Shown here: positions 34,789-43,904 of the stretch, in pieces
How positions within the stretch are numbered: position 1 is the stretch's first letter
How the letters are laid out: the number at the start of each line of letters is the position of its first letter
Origin: an uncultured Macellibacteroides sp.
Lineage (GTDB): Bacteria > Bacteroidota > Bacteroidia > Bacteroidales > Tannerellaceae
Reading direction: 5' to 3'
DNA length: 64,000 nucleotides
Assembly: GCF_963667135.1 (NCBI RefSeq)
Contig: NZ_OY762974.1
Location: 4,397,458 to 4,461,457, forward strand
Made by a program: the position numbers and the translations under genes
The notes under the pieces: model-generated
The model's database searches: none
Seen by the model: only the letters and a program-made list of their open reading frames with translations
Told to the model about the DNA's origin: nothing

Positions 34789-36483
34789 ATGTTACGATAT
34801 ATATCTCTCTGCTTTTGTTTATTGACAACAGCAGCCGGAGCTCAGACAAAAGCGCAGGATATTTCTTTTAGGTCACCCATGGACATTCCTCTTTATCTTA
34901 GCGGAAACTTCGGTGAATTCAGAAGCAATCACTTTCATTCCGGGATTGATTTTAAAACACAAGGTGTAGTTGGCAAACCGGTTTATGCTGTTTACGACGG
35001 CTATATTTCACGTGTATTAGTAAGTCCGTGGGGATTTGGCAAAGCTCTTTACATGACCCATCCCAACGGGGCAACTACGGTATACGGACATATCAAGGCT
35101 TTTTCAAAAGAAGTAGAAGCCTATATCCGCGAACAACAATACAAGAAAGAAAGCTTTAGCGTCGACCTCATTTTACCCCCAAGTCTTTTTCCCGCTAAGA
35201 AAGGAGATTTGATTGCTCTGAGCGGCAATGAGGGAAGTTCGGGCGGACCACATCTTCATTTCGAGATTAGAGATACAGAAACAGAAGAAACTATAGATCC
35301 GGTTCTTTTCTTCAGAAATAGAATAAAGGATACCCGTGCCCCCATTTTACAGGGAATGATGGTTTATCCTCTGGAAGATAAAGGAATCGTAAACGGAAAT
35401 ACTCAAAAACAACCTGTTAAATTGATCAAATCCAAGTCGGGAAAGCAGACTGTGGCTGGGAAGATTGAAGCATGGGGTGAAATCGGATTTGCAATTAAAG
35501 CCTGCGATTACATGACAGAAACGTCTAACATCTATGGCGTTAAAGAAGTGATTCTTACGGCAGACGATGAAATTATTTTTCACAGCAATCTTGATCGGTA
35601 TGCTTTTCCTGAAACACGTTATATCAATAGCCTCACCGACTATGTAGAATGGAAGCAACACCGCTCCTCCTACTCAAAAAGTTTTGTAGAACCTGGCAAT
35701 AAACTTCGGTTTATTGAAAGCAGAAACAGGGGAATACTTAAAATAAAAGAAGAACGAACCTACAAATTAAGCTATCAGCTAAAGGATGCCTACGGAAATT
35801 CGACCACCTTTACATTCGAAGTTGAAGGTAAGAAACAAGATATTCCCAAAGTAAAAAAACCAGAGGGAACGGAAAAATTCTCATGGGCAAGTGATAATCG
35901 TTTTGGGGCCAAAGGCGTACGATTGAATATTCCACGTGGCAACTTGTATACAGATTTCAACTTCAGCTACAGTGTAGAAGAAGATGAAAATGCGATAAGC
36001 GCTACACATACGCTGCATAATACGCTGGTACCGCTACATAAAGAGTGCGAAATATCCATAAAACTCCAACAAGATACGCTGGCAAACAAAAGACAATACG
36101 GCATGGTATTCCTGAATAAAGGTCACCGTACATGGAAAGGCGGCACCTACCGAAACGGATGGGTGGATGCCAATGTCCGCGAATTGGGGACCTATACCCT
36201 CGTGATGGATACTGTTCCTCCCAAAATAATCCCGGTTAATCCCGGTCAATGGGTATCCAAACGTGCCATAGCCTTCCGCGTTTCGGATAATTTGAGTGGA
36301 ATGGACAGTTACCGGGGGGAAATAGACAACAAGTTTGCATTGTTTGAACACGATGGAAGCCGGGGACTTATAACCTATAAATTTGATCCGAAAAGACTGT
36401 CGAGGGGTAAACATAAACTTTCATTTATAGTTACTGATGCTTGCGGAAATACCCGCGAATACAATAACACGTTTGTCTGGTAG
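34789..36483 (+). CDS. M23-family metallopeptidase, exported
   Basis: A 564-residue periplasmic protein with signal peptide (YISLCFCLLTTAAGAQ) and a LytM/M23 domain in the N-terminal third. The zinc motif HSGIDFKTQG (HxxxD, about residues 47-56), VYGHIKAFS, and SSGGPHLHFEI give a complete active site, so it should cut peptidoglycan peptide bridges. The rest (about 190-564) is made of beta-rich, possibly Ig-like domains of unknown role. This is an uncommon order compared with LytM proteins that carry M23 at the C-terminus. Confidence 0.9.
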   Translation: MLRYISLCFCLLTTAAGAQTKAQDISFRSPMDIPLYLSGNFGEFRSNHFHSGIDFKTQGVVGKPVYAVYDGYISRVLVSPWGFGKALYMTHPNGATTVYGHIKAFSKEVEAYIREQQYKKESFSVDLILPPSLFPAKKGDLIALSGNEGSSGGPHLHFEIRDTETEETIDPVLFFRNRIKDTRAPILQGMMVYPLEDKGIVNGNTQKQPVKLIKSKSGKQTVAGKIEAWGEIGFAIKACDYMTETSNIYGVKEVILTADDEIIFHSNLDRYAFPETRYINSLTDYVEWKQHRSSYSKSFVEPGNKLRFIESRNRGILKIKEERTYKLSYQLKDAYGNSTTFTFEVEGKKQDIPKVKKPEGTEKFSWASDNRFGAKGVRLNIPRGNLYTDFNFSYSVEEDENAISATHTLHNTLVPLHKECEISIKLQQDTLANKRQYGMVFLNKGHRTWKGGTYRNGWVDANVRELGTYTLVMDTVPPKIIPVNPGQWVSKRAIAFRVSDNLSGMDSYRGEIDNKFALFEHDGSRGLITYKFDPKRLSRGKHKLSFIVTDACGNTREYNNTFVW

Positions 36484-36516
36484 AATTGATTTGTTTTACA
36501 AATTAAGAGAACATCA

Positions 36517-36546
36517 TTTGTCAATACCAATTATTTCGTATATTTG
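36517..36546 (+). promoter_or_regulatory. Promoter of the phosphoglucomutase gene
   Basis: TTTG at 36517-36520 and TATATTTG at 36539-36546 with an 18-base spacer match the phylum consensus. Confidence 0.6.
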
Positions 36547-36581
36547 AAATCAGAAAATTAGTAAATATAACATAGTAAAAA

Positions 36582-38330
36582 ATGGAAAACAGCGATTTGT
36601 TAGCAATGGTAAGATCGAAAGCTCAAGGATGGCTTTCAGATAGTTATGATGCAGAAACACGGGCCGAAGTAAAACGTATGCTTGATAATGAAGATTCAAG
36701 CGAATTGATTGAAGCATTTTATAAGGATTTGGAATTTGGAACAGGTGGTTTGCGCGGTATCATGGGCGTAGGATCTAACCGGATGAATATTTACACAGTA
36801 GGAGCTGCAACCCAGGGCCTTTCTAATTACCTGAAAAAGGAATTTTCCAAACTGGAACAAATAAAGGTGGTAATTGGTCACGACTGCCGGAACAATAGTC
36901 GTAAGTTTTCAGAAATATCTGCAGATATATTCTCTGCAAACGGCATAAAAGCCTATATCTTTGAAGACCTCCGTCCTACTCCCGAAATGTCTTATGCCAT
37001 ACGTAAGCTGGGATGCCAGAGCGGTATTATTCTTACAGCCTCTCATAATCCAAAAGAATACAACGGATACAAGGCTTATTGGGACGACGGAGCTCAGATG
37101 ATTGCTCCGCACGACCGTAATACCATTGCCCAAGTCAATCAAATAAGAAGCGCCAGTGAAATAAAATTCAAAGGCAATAAATCGTTGATCGAAGTTCTTG
37201 GCAAAGAAGTGGACGAACAGTACATTAACGATCTTACATCCATTTCCCTTTCTCCCGAATCCATTGCACGCCACAAGGACATGAAGATTGTGTACACCCC
37301 TATTCACGGTACAGGTGTAGAAATTGTTCCTGCCGCAATGAAGGCATTTGGTTTTACAAACATCATCCATGTTCCCGAACAAGATGTGGTAAGCGGAGAT
37401 TTCCCTACGGTTAAATCGCCCAATCCCGAAGAACCAGCCGCATTGGCCATGGCCGTTCAGCGTGCAAAGGATACAGATGCAGAACTTGTTCTTGCTACAG
37501 ACCCTGACGCCGACCGTGTTGGTGCTGCCGTAAAAAACAACGAAGGAGAATGGGTGCTGCTTAACGGTAACCAGACTGCTCTTATGTTTGTATATTACCT
37601 GATTACCCGTTGGAAAGAACTTGGTAAAATAAAGGGTAACGAATATATTGTGAAGACAATCGTATCCACCGAACTGATCCGCACCATTGCAGAACGCAAC
37701 GGCGTGGAACTTTACGATGTTTACACCGGATTCAAATGGATTGCCGCAATCATGAAAGATAACGAAGGCAAGAAAACATTTATCGGTGGTGGCGAAGAAA
37801 GCTACGGATTTCTTTGCGAAGACTTTGTTCGCGACAAAGATGCTGTTTCTGCTTGTACCATGCTTGCCGAAACTGCCGCATGGGCAAAAGACAAGGGATT
37901 AACTCTTTATCAGTTGCTTCAGAACATCTACGTTGAATATGGCTTTTCGAAAGAAGCTGGTATCTCTGTAGTAAAGAAAGGTAAGTCTGGCGCCGAAGAG
38001 ATTGAAGCAATGATGAAGCATTTCCGCGAAAATCCGCTTACTGAAATTGCAGGCTCCAAGGTTACTTATGTTTACGATTACGCAACGCTTAAGGGTTTAA
38101 GTGTAGCCGAAAACGAAAAGCTAACGCTTGATATGCCCACTACATCTAATGTAATTCAGTACTTTACAGAAGATAACACAAAGGTTTCGATCCGTCCTTC
38201 GGGAACAGAACCCAAAATTAAATTCTATTGCGAAGTACATTCGAAGATAAAAAGCCTTGATGACCTTCCTGCTGCAGAACTTGCAGCGCAGGAAAAGATC
38301 AATCAGATCAAGGTTTCGTTGGGTATCTGA
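36582..38330 (+). CDS. Phosphoglucomutase/phosphomannomutase family protein
   Basis: A 582-residue alpha-D-phosphohexomutase that interconverts hexose 1- and 6-phosphates. The phosphoserine loop is TASHNPKEYNGYKAYW, the magnesium loop is DPDADRVGAA, the sugar-binding loop is GGGEESYGF and the phosphate-binding loop is RPSGTEPKIKFY. The length fits the PGM2-like group rather than the 450-residue ManB type. It would link glycogen breakdown at 20-23 kb to central metabolism. Confidence 0.93.
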   Translation: MENSDLLAMVRSKAQGWLSDSYDAETRAEVKRMLDNEDSSELIEAFYKDLEFGTGGLRGIMGVGSNRMNIYTVGAATQGLSNYLKKEFSKLEQIKVVIGHDCRNNSRKFSEISADIFSANGIKAYIFEDLRPTPEMSYAIRKLGCQSGIILTASHNPKEYNGYKAYWDDGAQMIAPHDRNTIAQVNQIRSASEIKFKGNKSLIEVLGKEVDEQYINDLTSISLSPESIARHKDMKIVYTPIHGTGVEIVPAAMKAFGFTNIIHVPEQDVVSGDFPTVKSPNPEEPAALAMAVQRAKDTDAELVLATDPDADRVGAAVKNNEGEWVLLNGNQTALMFVYYLITRWKELGKIKGNEYIVKTIVSTELIRTIAERNGVELYDVYTGFKWIAAIMKDNEGKKTFIGGGEESYGFLCEDFVRDKDAVSACTMLAETAAWAKDKGLTLYQLLQNIYVEYGFSKEAGISVVKKGKSGAEEIEAMMKHFRENPLTEIAGSKVTYVYDYATLKGLSVAENEKLTLDMPTTSNVIQYFTEDNTKVSIRPSGTEPKIKFYCEVHSKIKSLDDLPAAELAAQEKINQIKVSLGI

Positions 38331-38362
38331 TTCGGATAAGTATTATTACTTCCTCATAACAG

Positions 38363-38400
38363 ACGGGAGCGTACAGGTAGCTGTATGCTCCCGTTTTTAT
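38363..38400 (+). terminator. Terminator of the phosphoglucomutase gene
   Basis: ACGGGAGCGTACAG and CTGTATGCTCCCGT pair with one G.T around a GTAG loop, followed by TTTTTAT. Confidence 0.85.
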
Positions 38401-38465
38401 TTGACATTAAGCGACCATCAAGTGCGTTCACTTAATACTATAACGGCGAAGACTACCAACATTAC

Positions 38466-38555
38466 TTCGTCCCACAACTGTGTGACGTTGGTCACACAGT
38501 TGTGGGATGATGGTCACACGTACGTGTGACAAACATCACACGACCGTGGGACGAA
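38466..38555. repeat. Block of nested perfect palindromes
   Basis: Outer inverted repeat TTCGTCCCAC (38466-38475) and GTGGGACGAA (38546-38555). Inside are a perfect 16-bp stem (38471-38486 with 38491-38506, loop GTTG) and an 18-base perfect palindrome GTCACACGTACGTGTGAC (38513-38530). GTCACAC/GTGTGAC recurs four times, plus a TCACACG. No T tract follows. The block lies in the 358-base gap between the phosphoglucomutase terminator and an unknown exported protein; the rest of the gap shows nothing recognisable. Confidence 0.85.
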
Positions 38556-38688
38556 CTAATTCCTATTACCAAAAATGTTAATTGTATAAGTCTTCGTCCT
38601 TAATTCCTTAAGGAAAATAATAGATGAAAGCAATATGGATGTACATTATCCGTTTATAATATGATAATTTACCTAAATCAAGGCAGTT

Positions 38689-39327
38689 ATGAATAAATTT
38701 ATATTTACTTGTTTGTTAGGAACGCTTACCATCCTTCCGGCTTTATCGCAGCAAACAAAACATCTTACCGACAATCTATATGGAGTAAAACACGGAACGA
38801 TTCACTACAAATCGTCCAGTGTAATGAATTTTCCTGGTCAGCCGCCCCTCACAACTCATGCAACAGGGAAAGTATATTTCGACGATTACGGCAAGAAACG
38901 TTCCAATATTTACACCGAAACCCAGGATGTAGCAGAGTTTAAAGTGAACAGAAATCTGCAAACCATCTACATAGATGATTACAAGTATAGCATCGACCTG
39001 GATACGAAAAAAGGAACGGAAGATAAGGTGAACGAACGACTTGATAAAATAACCAATTACAATCGTCCGGATGATGCCGACAAAGCCTTATTCACCTTTA
39101 CACTTACTGGCGCAGGCACTTTCCTTGATAAACCATGCAGGTTGTATACGGTTACGGAAAAACAAGGAACAGAAAGTGTGAGCAGGGTAACCGTATGGAA
39201 TAACATCGTGCTTAAACGAGTAACCTCGTCAGCTGTGTTAACCTATACCTTCGAGGTTACAAAGATTGAAGAAACCCAACCCGATACCACATCGCTCTCC
39301 ATCCCGGATGATGTGGTTATTGAATAG
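38689..39327 (+). CDS. Exported protein of unknown function
   Basis: A 212-residue protein with a signal peptide (FTCLLGTLTILPALSQ) and no membrane segment after it. The mature part is beta-rich (HGTIHYKSSSVMNF, GKVYFDDYGKKRSNIYTE, NRNLQTIYIDDYKYSIDLDTKKG), in a pattern resembling LolA/DUF4412-like periplasmic folds, but I do not recognise a definite family. It is a single-gene unit downstream of the nested palindromes. Function unknown. Confidence 0.75.
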   Translation: MNKFIFTCLLGTLTILPALSQQTKHLTDNLYGVKHGTIHYKSSSVMNFPGQPPLTTHATGKVYFDDYGKKRSNIYTETQDVAEFKVNRNLQTIYIDDYKYSIDLDTKKGTEDKVNERLDKITNYNRPDDADKALFTFTLTGAGTFLDKPCRLYTVTEKQGTESVSRVTVWNNIVLKRVTSSAVLTYTFEVTKIEETQPDTTSLSIPDDVVIE

Positions 39328-39364
39328 AAACAAAGCAAAAGTACGAATAGTATCAATAAAAGAA

Positions 39365-39395
39365 GCCATGATCTTGTTTAGAACAATTTCATGGC
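39365..39395. terminator. Hairpin between convergent genes
   Basis: GCCATGA and TCATGGC with an inner TTGTT/AACAA stem around TAG. The following sequence is A/T-rich without a strict T run. Confidence 0.5.
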
Positions 39396-39442
39396 CTCAT
39401 TTATAATAATAAAAAGGATAAAAGACCTGATAACTTTCAGCT

Positions 39443-40528
39443 TTACAGAGGATAGCTGTATTGCATGCCACAGTTTGGTTTCACCAGCAGATTGGTTACT
39501 TCAAAGTTTACATTCCCTCCTTTTACCCCATTATTCAATTTTACATTGATAACATATGTTCCATGGGGATTAATGTCGTATTCCCGAAAATAAACCAGAT
39601 TAGCATCGTGGTCAGTCTTCTTTAGCTTGAAAACAAGATCCGAATTATTCTTTAGCATTATGCTTACGTTTTTCTCCGTCTTTTGCACGCTTACAATCTC
39701 AATCGAATTTTCAAACAACTCTTTTACATAAACCTCCTCACCAATAATTTTATCTTCAAAATAAACAGCTGTCCTCCGGCTCTCCAAAGCTTCGCGAATC
39801 CCCTGAGCAGAACTTTCGCGCGCAAAAACCAATGTCATCGGCCGATGCTCTCCTTTGGCAAAATCGTAAACTGCCTGTATCGGAGCATGAACATCCGTAT
39901 TTCCGAGCATGGTGAGTTTTTTGTCCATACACCATTGCTGCGCTTCCGGATAATACTCGTCGCCATTTACGACCTCTATTCCCTGCATATATCCGGCTTT
40001 CAATAATTCAGTATGTTCTTTCCACCATAAAGTTGTATCCGGTTGCTGCGCACTCCAACCCGGATGATTCCAGAAAATAAAAGCATTTTGGGCTTTGGCA
40101 GCACGAAAAGCATCCATGTATTCCTTAGTATCCAACGAATCGTTATCTGTTAGAAACAGTGCGTTGAAATGACCCGGGGGCATAGATCTTGTAATTTCAC
40201 TTGCTTTAATAAGAATAATTCCTCTGTCTTTGGCATACTTTTCAGACAAATCATATGATCGGTTAAACGAAGCTTTGATGTCATCCTTATGCGGACGATA
40301 TTCAATATGATCGGCGATAGCCATTGCATCCAATCCTTCACGATAAATCTCGTCCACACGTACTGTCGGCCAGACCAATCCATCAGAAAATACGGTATGA
40401 ATATGAAAATCACATTTAAGAGTTTTGTATCCTTTTAAATCAGGGATACGGACTTCATTTCTGGTCTGAGCAAACGAGGTAATGCCCAATACAAGCAAGA
40501 AAGCGGGAATAAAAAGTTTTTTCATCAT
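39443..40528 (-). CDS. Exported PHP-domain phosphoesterase (Sb-PDE-like)
   Basis: A 361-residue protein with a signal peptide (LFIPAFLLVLGITSFAQ) and a PHP domain: CDFHIHTVFSDGLVWP supplies the first metal-binding His pair and Asp, and AIADHIEYRPH, ASEITRS, FWNHPGWS and GNTDVHAP supply later metal ligands. PHP enzymes hydrolyse phosphoesters using a trinuclear metal site. The closest name known to me is the Sb-PDE phosphodiesterase family. The C-terminal 90 residues form a beta domain. It is transcribed alone; the physiological substrate is unknown. Confidence 0.88.
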   Translation of the reverse strand: MMKKLFIPAFLLVLGITSFAQTRNEVRIPDLKGYKTLKCDFHIHTVFSDGLVWPTVRVDEIYREGLDAMAIADHIEYRPHKDDIKASFNRSYDLSEKYAKDRGIILIKASEITRSMPPGHFNALFLTDNDSLDTKEYMDAFRAAKAQNAFIFWNHPGWSAQQPDTTLWWKEHTELLKAGYMQGIEVVNGDEYYPEAQQWCMDKKLTMLGNTDVHAPIQAVYDFAKGEHRPMTLVFARESSAQGIREALESRRTAVYFEDKIIGEEVYVKELFENSIEIVSVQKTEKNVSIMLKNNSDLVFKLKKTDHDANLVYFREYDINPHGTYVINVKLNNGVKGGNVNFEVTNLLVKPNCGMQYSYPL

Positions 40529-40560
40529 AATCCAGTATCATATAAGGTTAATAAACAGAG

Positions 40561-40568
40561 CAAAAATA
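40561..40568 (-). promoter_or_regulatory. Predicted -7 element of the PHP phosphoesterase gene
   Basis: TATTTTTG on the minus strand, 32 bases before the start codon. Confidence 0.45.
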
Positions 40569-40649
40569 CATAATAATTTATTAATCTGACACTTCTAAAG
40601 AAAGGATTATAAATAATTAATTACTATAACGAGATACCGAAATTGTTTG

Positions 40650-40657
40650 TACTTTTG
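40650..40657 (+). promoter_or_regulatory. Predicted -7 element of the GNAT gene
   Basis: TACTTTTG, 39 bases upstream of the start codon. Confidence 0.5.
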
Positions 40658-40696
40658 CACTAATAATTACTCATATCAACGACAAAAGGACAAGTC

Positions 40697-41191
40697 ATGG
40701 AAGATTTTACAATCAGAAAAGTCAGCATAACAGATGCACCGGCAATTTGTGGTATATACAATTACTATGTACTAAACACCACCATTACCTTCGAAACATC
40801 AGCTGTAACGGTAGAAGAGATGGAAAAACGAATTATGGACATATCCTCTGCGTATCCTTATCTGGTATTCGAAGAGGAAGGCAATGTTATTGGTTATTGT
40901 TATGTCAATTCGTGGAAAAACCGTTGTGCTTACAGCAGCACGGCCGAGTCGTCCGTATATATTCACAAAGACGCTCATAAAAAAGGGATAGGCAGTAAGT
41001 TATACAAAGAACTTCTCAATGAATTAAAGAACACGTCGTTGCATGCCATTATAGCCGGAGTAGCCCTTCCCAACGAAGCAAGCGCCCGGATCCACGAGAA
41101 ATTCGGATTTCAGAAAATAGCTCACTTCAAAGAAACCGGACGAAAATTCGGCAAGTGGATTGATGTGGCGTACTGGGAAATAATCCTTTAA
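40697..41191 (+). CDS. GNAT N-acetyltransferase (phosphinothricin/methionine sulfoximine acetyltransferase-like)
   Basis: A 164-residue acetyl-CoA-dependent acetyltransferase. The acetyl-CoA loop is in VYIHKDAHKKGIGSKLYKELL (about 94-114). The N-terminal TIRKVSITDAPAICGIYNYYVLNTTITFE and the late GFQKIAHFKETGRKFGKWIDVAYWE are characteristic of the Pat/MddA branch. Natural substrates of that branch include methionine derivatives. It is transcribed alone. Confidence 0.88.
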   Translation: MEDFTIRKVSITDAPAICGIYNYYVLNTTITFETSAVTVEEMEKRIMDISSAYPYLVFEEEGNVIGYCYVNSWKNRCAYSSTAESSVYIHKDAHKKGIGSKLYKELLNELKNTSLHAIIAGVALPNEASARIHEKFGFQKIAHFKETGRKFGKWIDVAYWEIIL

Positions 41192-41212
41192 ACCTGAACA
41201 ATCAGAGTAATC

Positions 41213-41692
41213 CTACCGGGGCAGATCAGCGTCACCGAAAGACAACGGAAGTAAAGCTTCGGCCGAATCAAGCCGTACTATTTCATCGCGTCCGCAAAAG
41301 AGCAATTTGATTGGCTGCTTGTAACGATTTTCCACTTCTGTCATCACCTGGCGGCAGCCTCCGCATGGAGAAATATGCTCCACTTGTTTCCCTTCCGATA
41401 CAGCCGTAAGTGCCAGCATCTCCACAGATATTCCCGGATAGCGGGATGTGGCATAAAAAAGAGCTACTCTCTCGGCACACAAACCCGAAGGATAAGCGGC
41501 ATTTTCCTGATTACTGCCCGTTACCACTTGTCCGTTGGCAAGCAATACGGCAGCACCAACCCTGAACCGGGAATAGGGAGCATACGCGTTTTCTGCAGCT
41601 TCGTAAGCGGCTTCGCAAAGTGTTCGTTCCCTCGGCGTTAACTCATGAAGAGTACACACGGTAAGCTTTGTTTCAATTCGTTCTTCTCTCAT
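41213..41692 (-). CDS. cdd: Cytidine deaminase
   Basis: Zinc enzyme converting cytidine or deoxycytidine to uridine. From MREERIETKLTV at 41692 it has 159 residues. The zinc ligands and catalytic Glu are in GLCAERVALFYA and PCGGCRQVMTE, with the substrate-binding YAPYSRFRVGAAVL before them. It is of the homotetrameric short type. The longer reading from 41770 adds 26 residues that overlap the promoter region. Confidence 0.94.
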   Translation of the reverse strand: MREERIETKLTVCTLHELTPRERTLCEAAYEAAENAYAPYSRFRVGAAVLLANGQVVTGSNQENAAYPSGLCAERVALFYATSRYPGISVEMLALTAVSEGKQVEHISPCGGCRQVMTEVENRYKQPIKLLFCGRDEIVRLDSAEALLPLSFGDADLPR

Positions 41693-41712
41693 GATTCCTA
41701 TTTTTATACAAG

Positions 41713-41720
41713 CAAATATA
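41713..41720 (-). promoter_or_regulatory. Predicted -7 element of cdd
   Basis: TATATTTG on the minus strand, 20 bases upstream of the cdd start. Confidence 0.45.
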
Positions 41721-41741
41721 CCGAATGTTTTCATATTATTA

Positions 41742-41749
41742 TATCTTTG
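41742..41749 (+). promoter_or_regulatory. Predicted -7 element of the glucosaminidase gene
   Basis: TATCTTTG, 24 bases upstream of the start at 41774. Confidence 0.5.
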
Positions 41750-41773
41750 TCCGTAAATATAGATTGGCATATT

Positions 41774-42688
41774 ATGAAATTATTTGTCCGTATACTTATT
41801 CTTTTACTTATTTTGACAGGAATAAATCCGGAGTTGGTTAAAGCCCAGCGCAAACTCTCGTCTTACGAGGCTTATATTAGCAAGTACAGCGATCTGGCCA
41901 TCGAGCATCAGAAAAAATACAAAATACCGGCAAGTATTACCCTTTCGCAGGGTTTGCTTGAGTCGGGAGCCGGACAAAGCAGCCTTGCCCGTCAATCCAA
42001 CAACCATTTCGGAATTAAATGTCATTCAGACTGGAGGGGCGGACGTGTGTATCATGATGACGATCTGCGTGGGGAGTGTTTCCGCAAATACGATCAGGTA
42101 GAAGATTCATATACTGATCATTCTAAATTCATTGCCTTTCGTCCAAGGTATTCTGTCCTTTTTGATCTGGACTTAAAGGATTACAAAGGCTGGGCCAAAG
42201 GATTGCAGCAATGCGGATACGCAACAGACAGAGCTTATGCAAATAAACTGATAAAGGTTATCGAGGATTATGAACTGTATCGGTTCGATTCTCATAAAGG
42301 GACCCGCAAAAAGGAAACTCCTCAGCAAAATAAGAATGCTTCTGCAGAACTCATGCCGATTTATAAAACACACGGACTGATTTATGTTATAGCACGTGCA
42401 AACGATTCTTTCGAATCAATCGCGCAGAATCTTGGATTTAAGGAAAAAGAACTGAGAAAGTACAACGAGGTGCCGGAAGAGTTCCCTCTACAACCCGGAG
42501 ATATTGTTTATCTTGAGAAAAAGAAGAAAAAAGCTGACAAGCCTTATTACGATCATGTTGTACAGATTGGAGAGTCTATGCATAGTATTTCTCAGCATTA
42601 TGGCGTACGTTTGAAGAGTTTGTATAAGCTGAACAAGAAGGATATGGAGTATGTCCCTGCTGAAGGAGATGTGCTAAAACTTCGATAA
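41774..42688 (+). CDS. Glucosaminidase-domain protein with two LysM domains
   Basis: A 304-residue exported cell-wall hydrolase. The signal peptide is LFVRILILLLILTGINPELVKAQ. A GH73-type N-acetylglucosaminidase domain (about 30-175) has SITLSQGLLESGAGQSSLARQSNNHFGIKC, where the catalytic Glu is in LLES. Two LysM repeats bind peptidoglycan: VIARANDSFESIAQNLGF and VVQIGESMHSISQHYGV. The start at 41774 was chosen over an in-frame ATG at 41645 because the promoter lies between them. Confidence 0.92.
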   Translation: MKLFVRILILLLILTGINPELVKAQRKLSSYEAYISKYSDLAIEHQKKYKIPASITLSQGLLESGAGQSSLARQSNNHFGIKCHSDWRGGRVYHDDDLRGECFRKYDQVEDSYTDHSKFIAFRPRYSVLFDLDLKDYKGWAKGLQQCGYATDRAYANKLIKVIEDYELYRFDSHKGTRKKETPQQNKNASAELMPIYKTHGLIYVIARANDSFESIAQNLGFKEKELRKYNEVPEEFPLQPGDIVYLEKKKKKADKPYYDHVVQIGESMHSISQHYGVRLKSLYKLNKKDMEYVPAEGDVLKLR

Positions 42689-42703
42689 GTGTATAAATAA
42701 TTG

Positions 42704-42711
42704 TATCTTTG
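42704..42711 (+). promoter_or_regulatory. Predicted -7 element of purM-prfA-pyrF
   Basis: TATCTTTG, 18 bases before the purM start. Confidence 0.5.
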
Positions 42712-42729
42712 CAGCCAAATTAATTTACA

Positions 42730-43896
42730 ATGAGTGATCAACGTTATAACCTCCGTGGCGTTTCTGCCTCGAAAGAAGATGTTCACAATGCAATAAAGAA
42801 CATTGACAAGGGTATATTCCCAAAAGCATTTTGCAAGATTATTCCAGATATTCTGGGAGGTGATCCTGCCTATTGTAACATCATGCATGCCGATGGTGCC
42901 GGAACAAAATCTTCGCTGGCGTATATGTACTGGAAAGAAACAGGCGACTTGTCCGTATGGAAAGGCATTGCTCAGGATGCGTTGATTATGAACATTGACG
43001 ACCTGCTTTGCGTTGGCGCAGTAGATAATATTCTGATATCTTCTACCATTGGCCGCAACAAACTATTGATCCCCGGCGAGGTAATCTCGGCTATTATTAA
43101 CGGAACAGACGAATTACTTTCGGAGTTACGCGACATGGGTGTTGGTTGCTATGCTACAGGTGGCGAAACGGCCGATGTGGGCGACTTGGTACGAACCATT
43201 ATAGTAGATAGTACGGTTACCTGCCGTATGAAACGCGAAGATGTAATTGACAACAGCCGCATAAAAGGAGGAGATGTTATCGTTGGTATGGCTTCATTTG
43301 GTCAGGCTACTTACGAAAAAGAATATAACGGAGGTACCGGAAGTAACGGTCTTACTTCTGCCCGTCACGATGTCTTTGCCAAATACCTGGCAACCAAATA
43401 TCCTGAAAGCTATGACGCAGGAGTTCCCGAAGAACTTGTTTACTCGGGTGGATTGAAACTGACAGATCAGATAGAAGAGCTGGGAATTGATGCAGGTAAG
43501 CTTGTACTCTCTCCTACCCGTACGTATGCTCCGGTTATTAAAGTGTTACTCGACAAGTTACGTCCTTCTATTCATGGAATGGTTCACTGCTCGGGTGGTG
43601 CGCAAACCAAGGTAATGCATTTTGTAGAAAACAAACGGATTACTAAAAATAACCTGTTCCCTATTCCTCCCCTGTTCCGGATTATTCAGGAACAAAGCAA
43701 AACGGACTGGAGTGAAATGTATAAGGTCTTTAATATGGGTCACCGTATGGAGGTTTATATTGCTCCCGAACATGCGGATGAAGTTATTGCTGTTGCAAAC
43801 TCATTCGGTATTGAGGCCCGTGTGGTTGGATTCGTGGAAGAGGCTCCAAAAAATGAATTGATTATCGAAAGCGAAAAGGGTCGCTTCATTTACTAA
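42730..43896 (+). CDS. purM: Phosphoribosylformylglycinamidine cyclo-ligase (AIR synthase)
   Basis: ATP-dependent ring closure of FGAM to AIR in purine synthesis. The 388-residue protein has the substrate region IMHADGAGTKSSLAYMYW, the nucleotide-binding NIDDLLCVGA, TGGETADVGDLV and GMVHCSGGAQTKVMHFVEN, and is of the slightly enlarged Bacteroidota form. It begins the cluster purM-prfA-pyrF (gaps of 8 and 23 bases). Confidence 0.95.
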   Translation: MSDQRYNLRGVSASKEDVHNAIKNIDKGIFPKAFCKIIPDILGGDPAYCNIMHADGAGTKSSLAYMYWKETGDLSVWKGIAQDALIMNIDDLLCVGAVDNILISSTIGRNKLLIPGEVISAIINGTDELLSELRDMGVGCYATGGETADVGDLVRTIIVDSTVTCRMKREDVIDNSRIKGGDVIVGMASFGQATYEKEYNGGTGSNGLTSARHDVFAKYLATKYPESYDAGVPEELVYSGGLKLTDQIEELGIDAGKLVLSPTRTYAPVIKVLLDKLRPSIHGMVHCSGGAQTKVMHFVENKRITKNNLFPIPPLFRIIQEQSKTDWSEMYKVFNMGHRMEVYIAPEHADEVIAVANSFGIEARVVGFVEEAPKNELIIESEKGRFIY

Positions 43897-43904
43897 TAGA
43901 ATAG

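Noticed and set aside
38257-38529. 90-residue ORF running across the phosphoglucomutase terminator into the palindromes
   Set aside because: The frame crosses a strong terminator and the composition is that of noncoding DNA; no start signal is visible.
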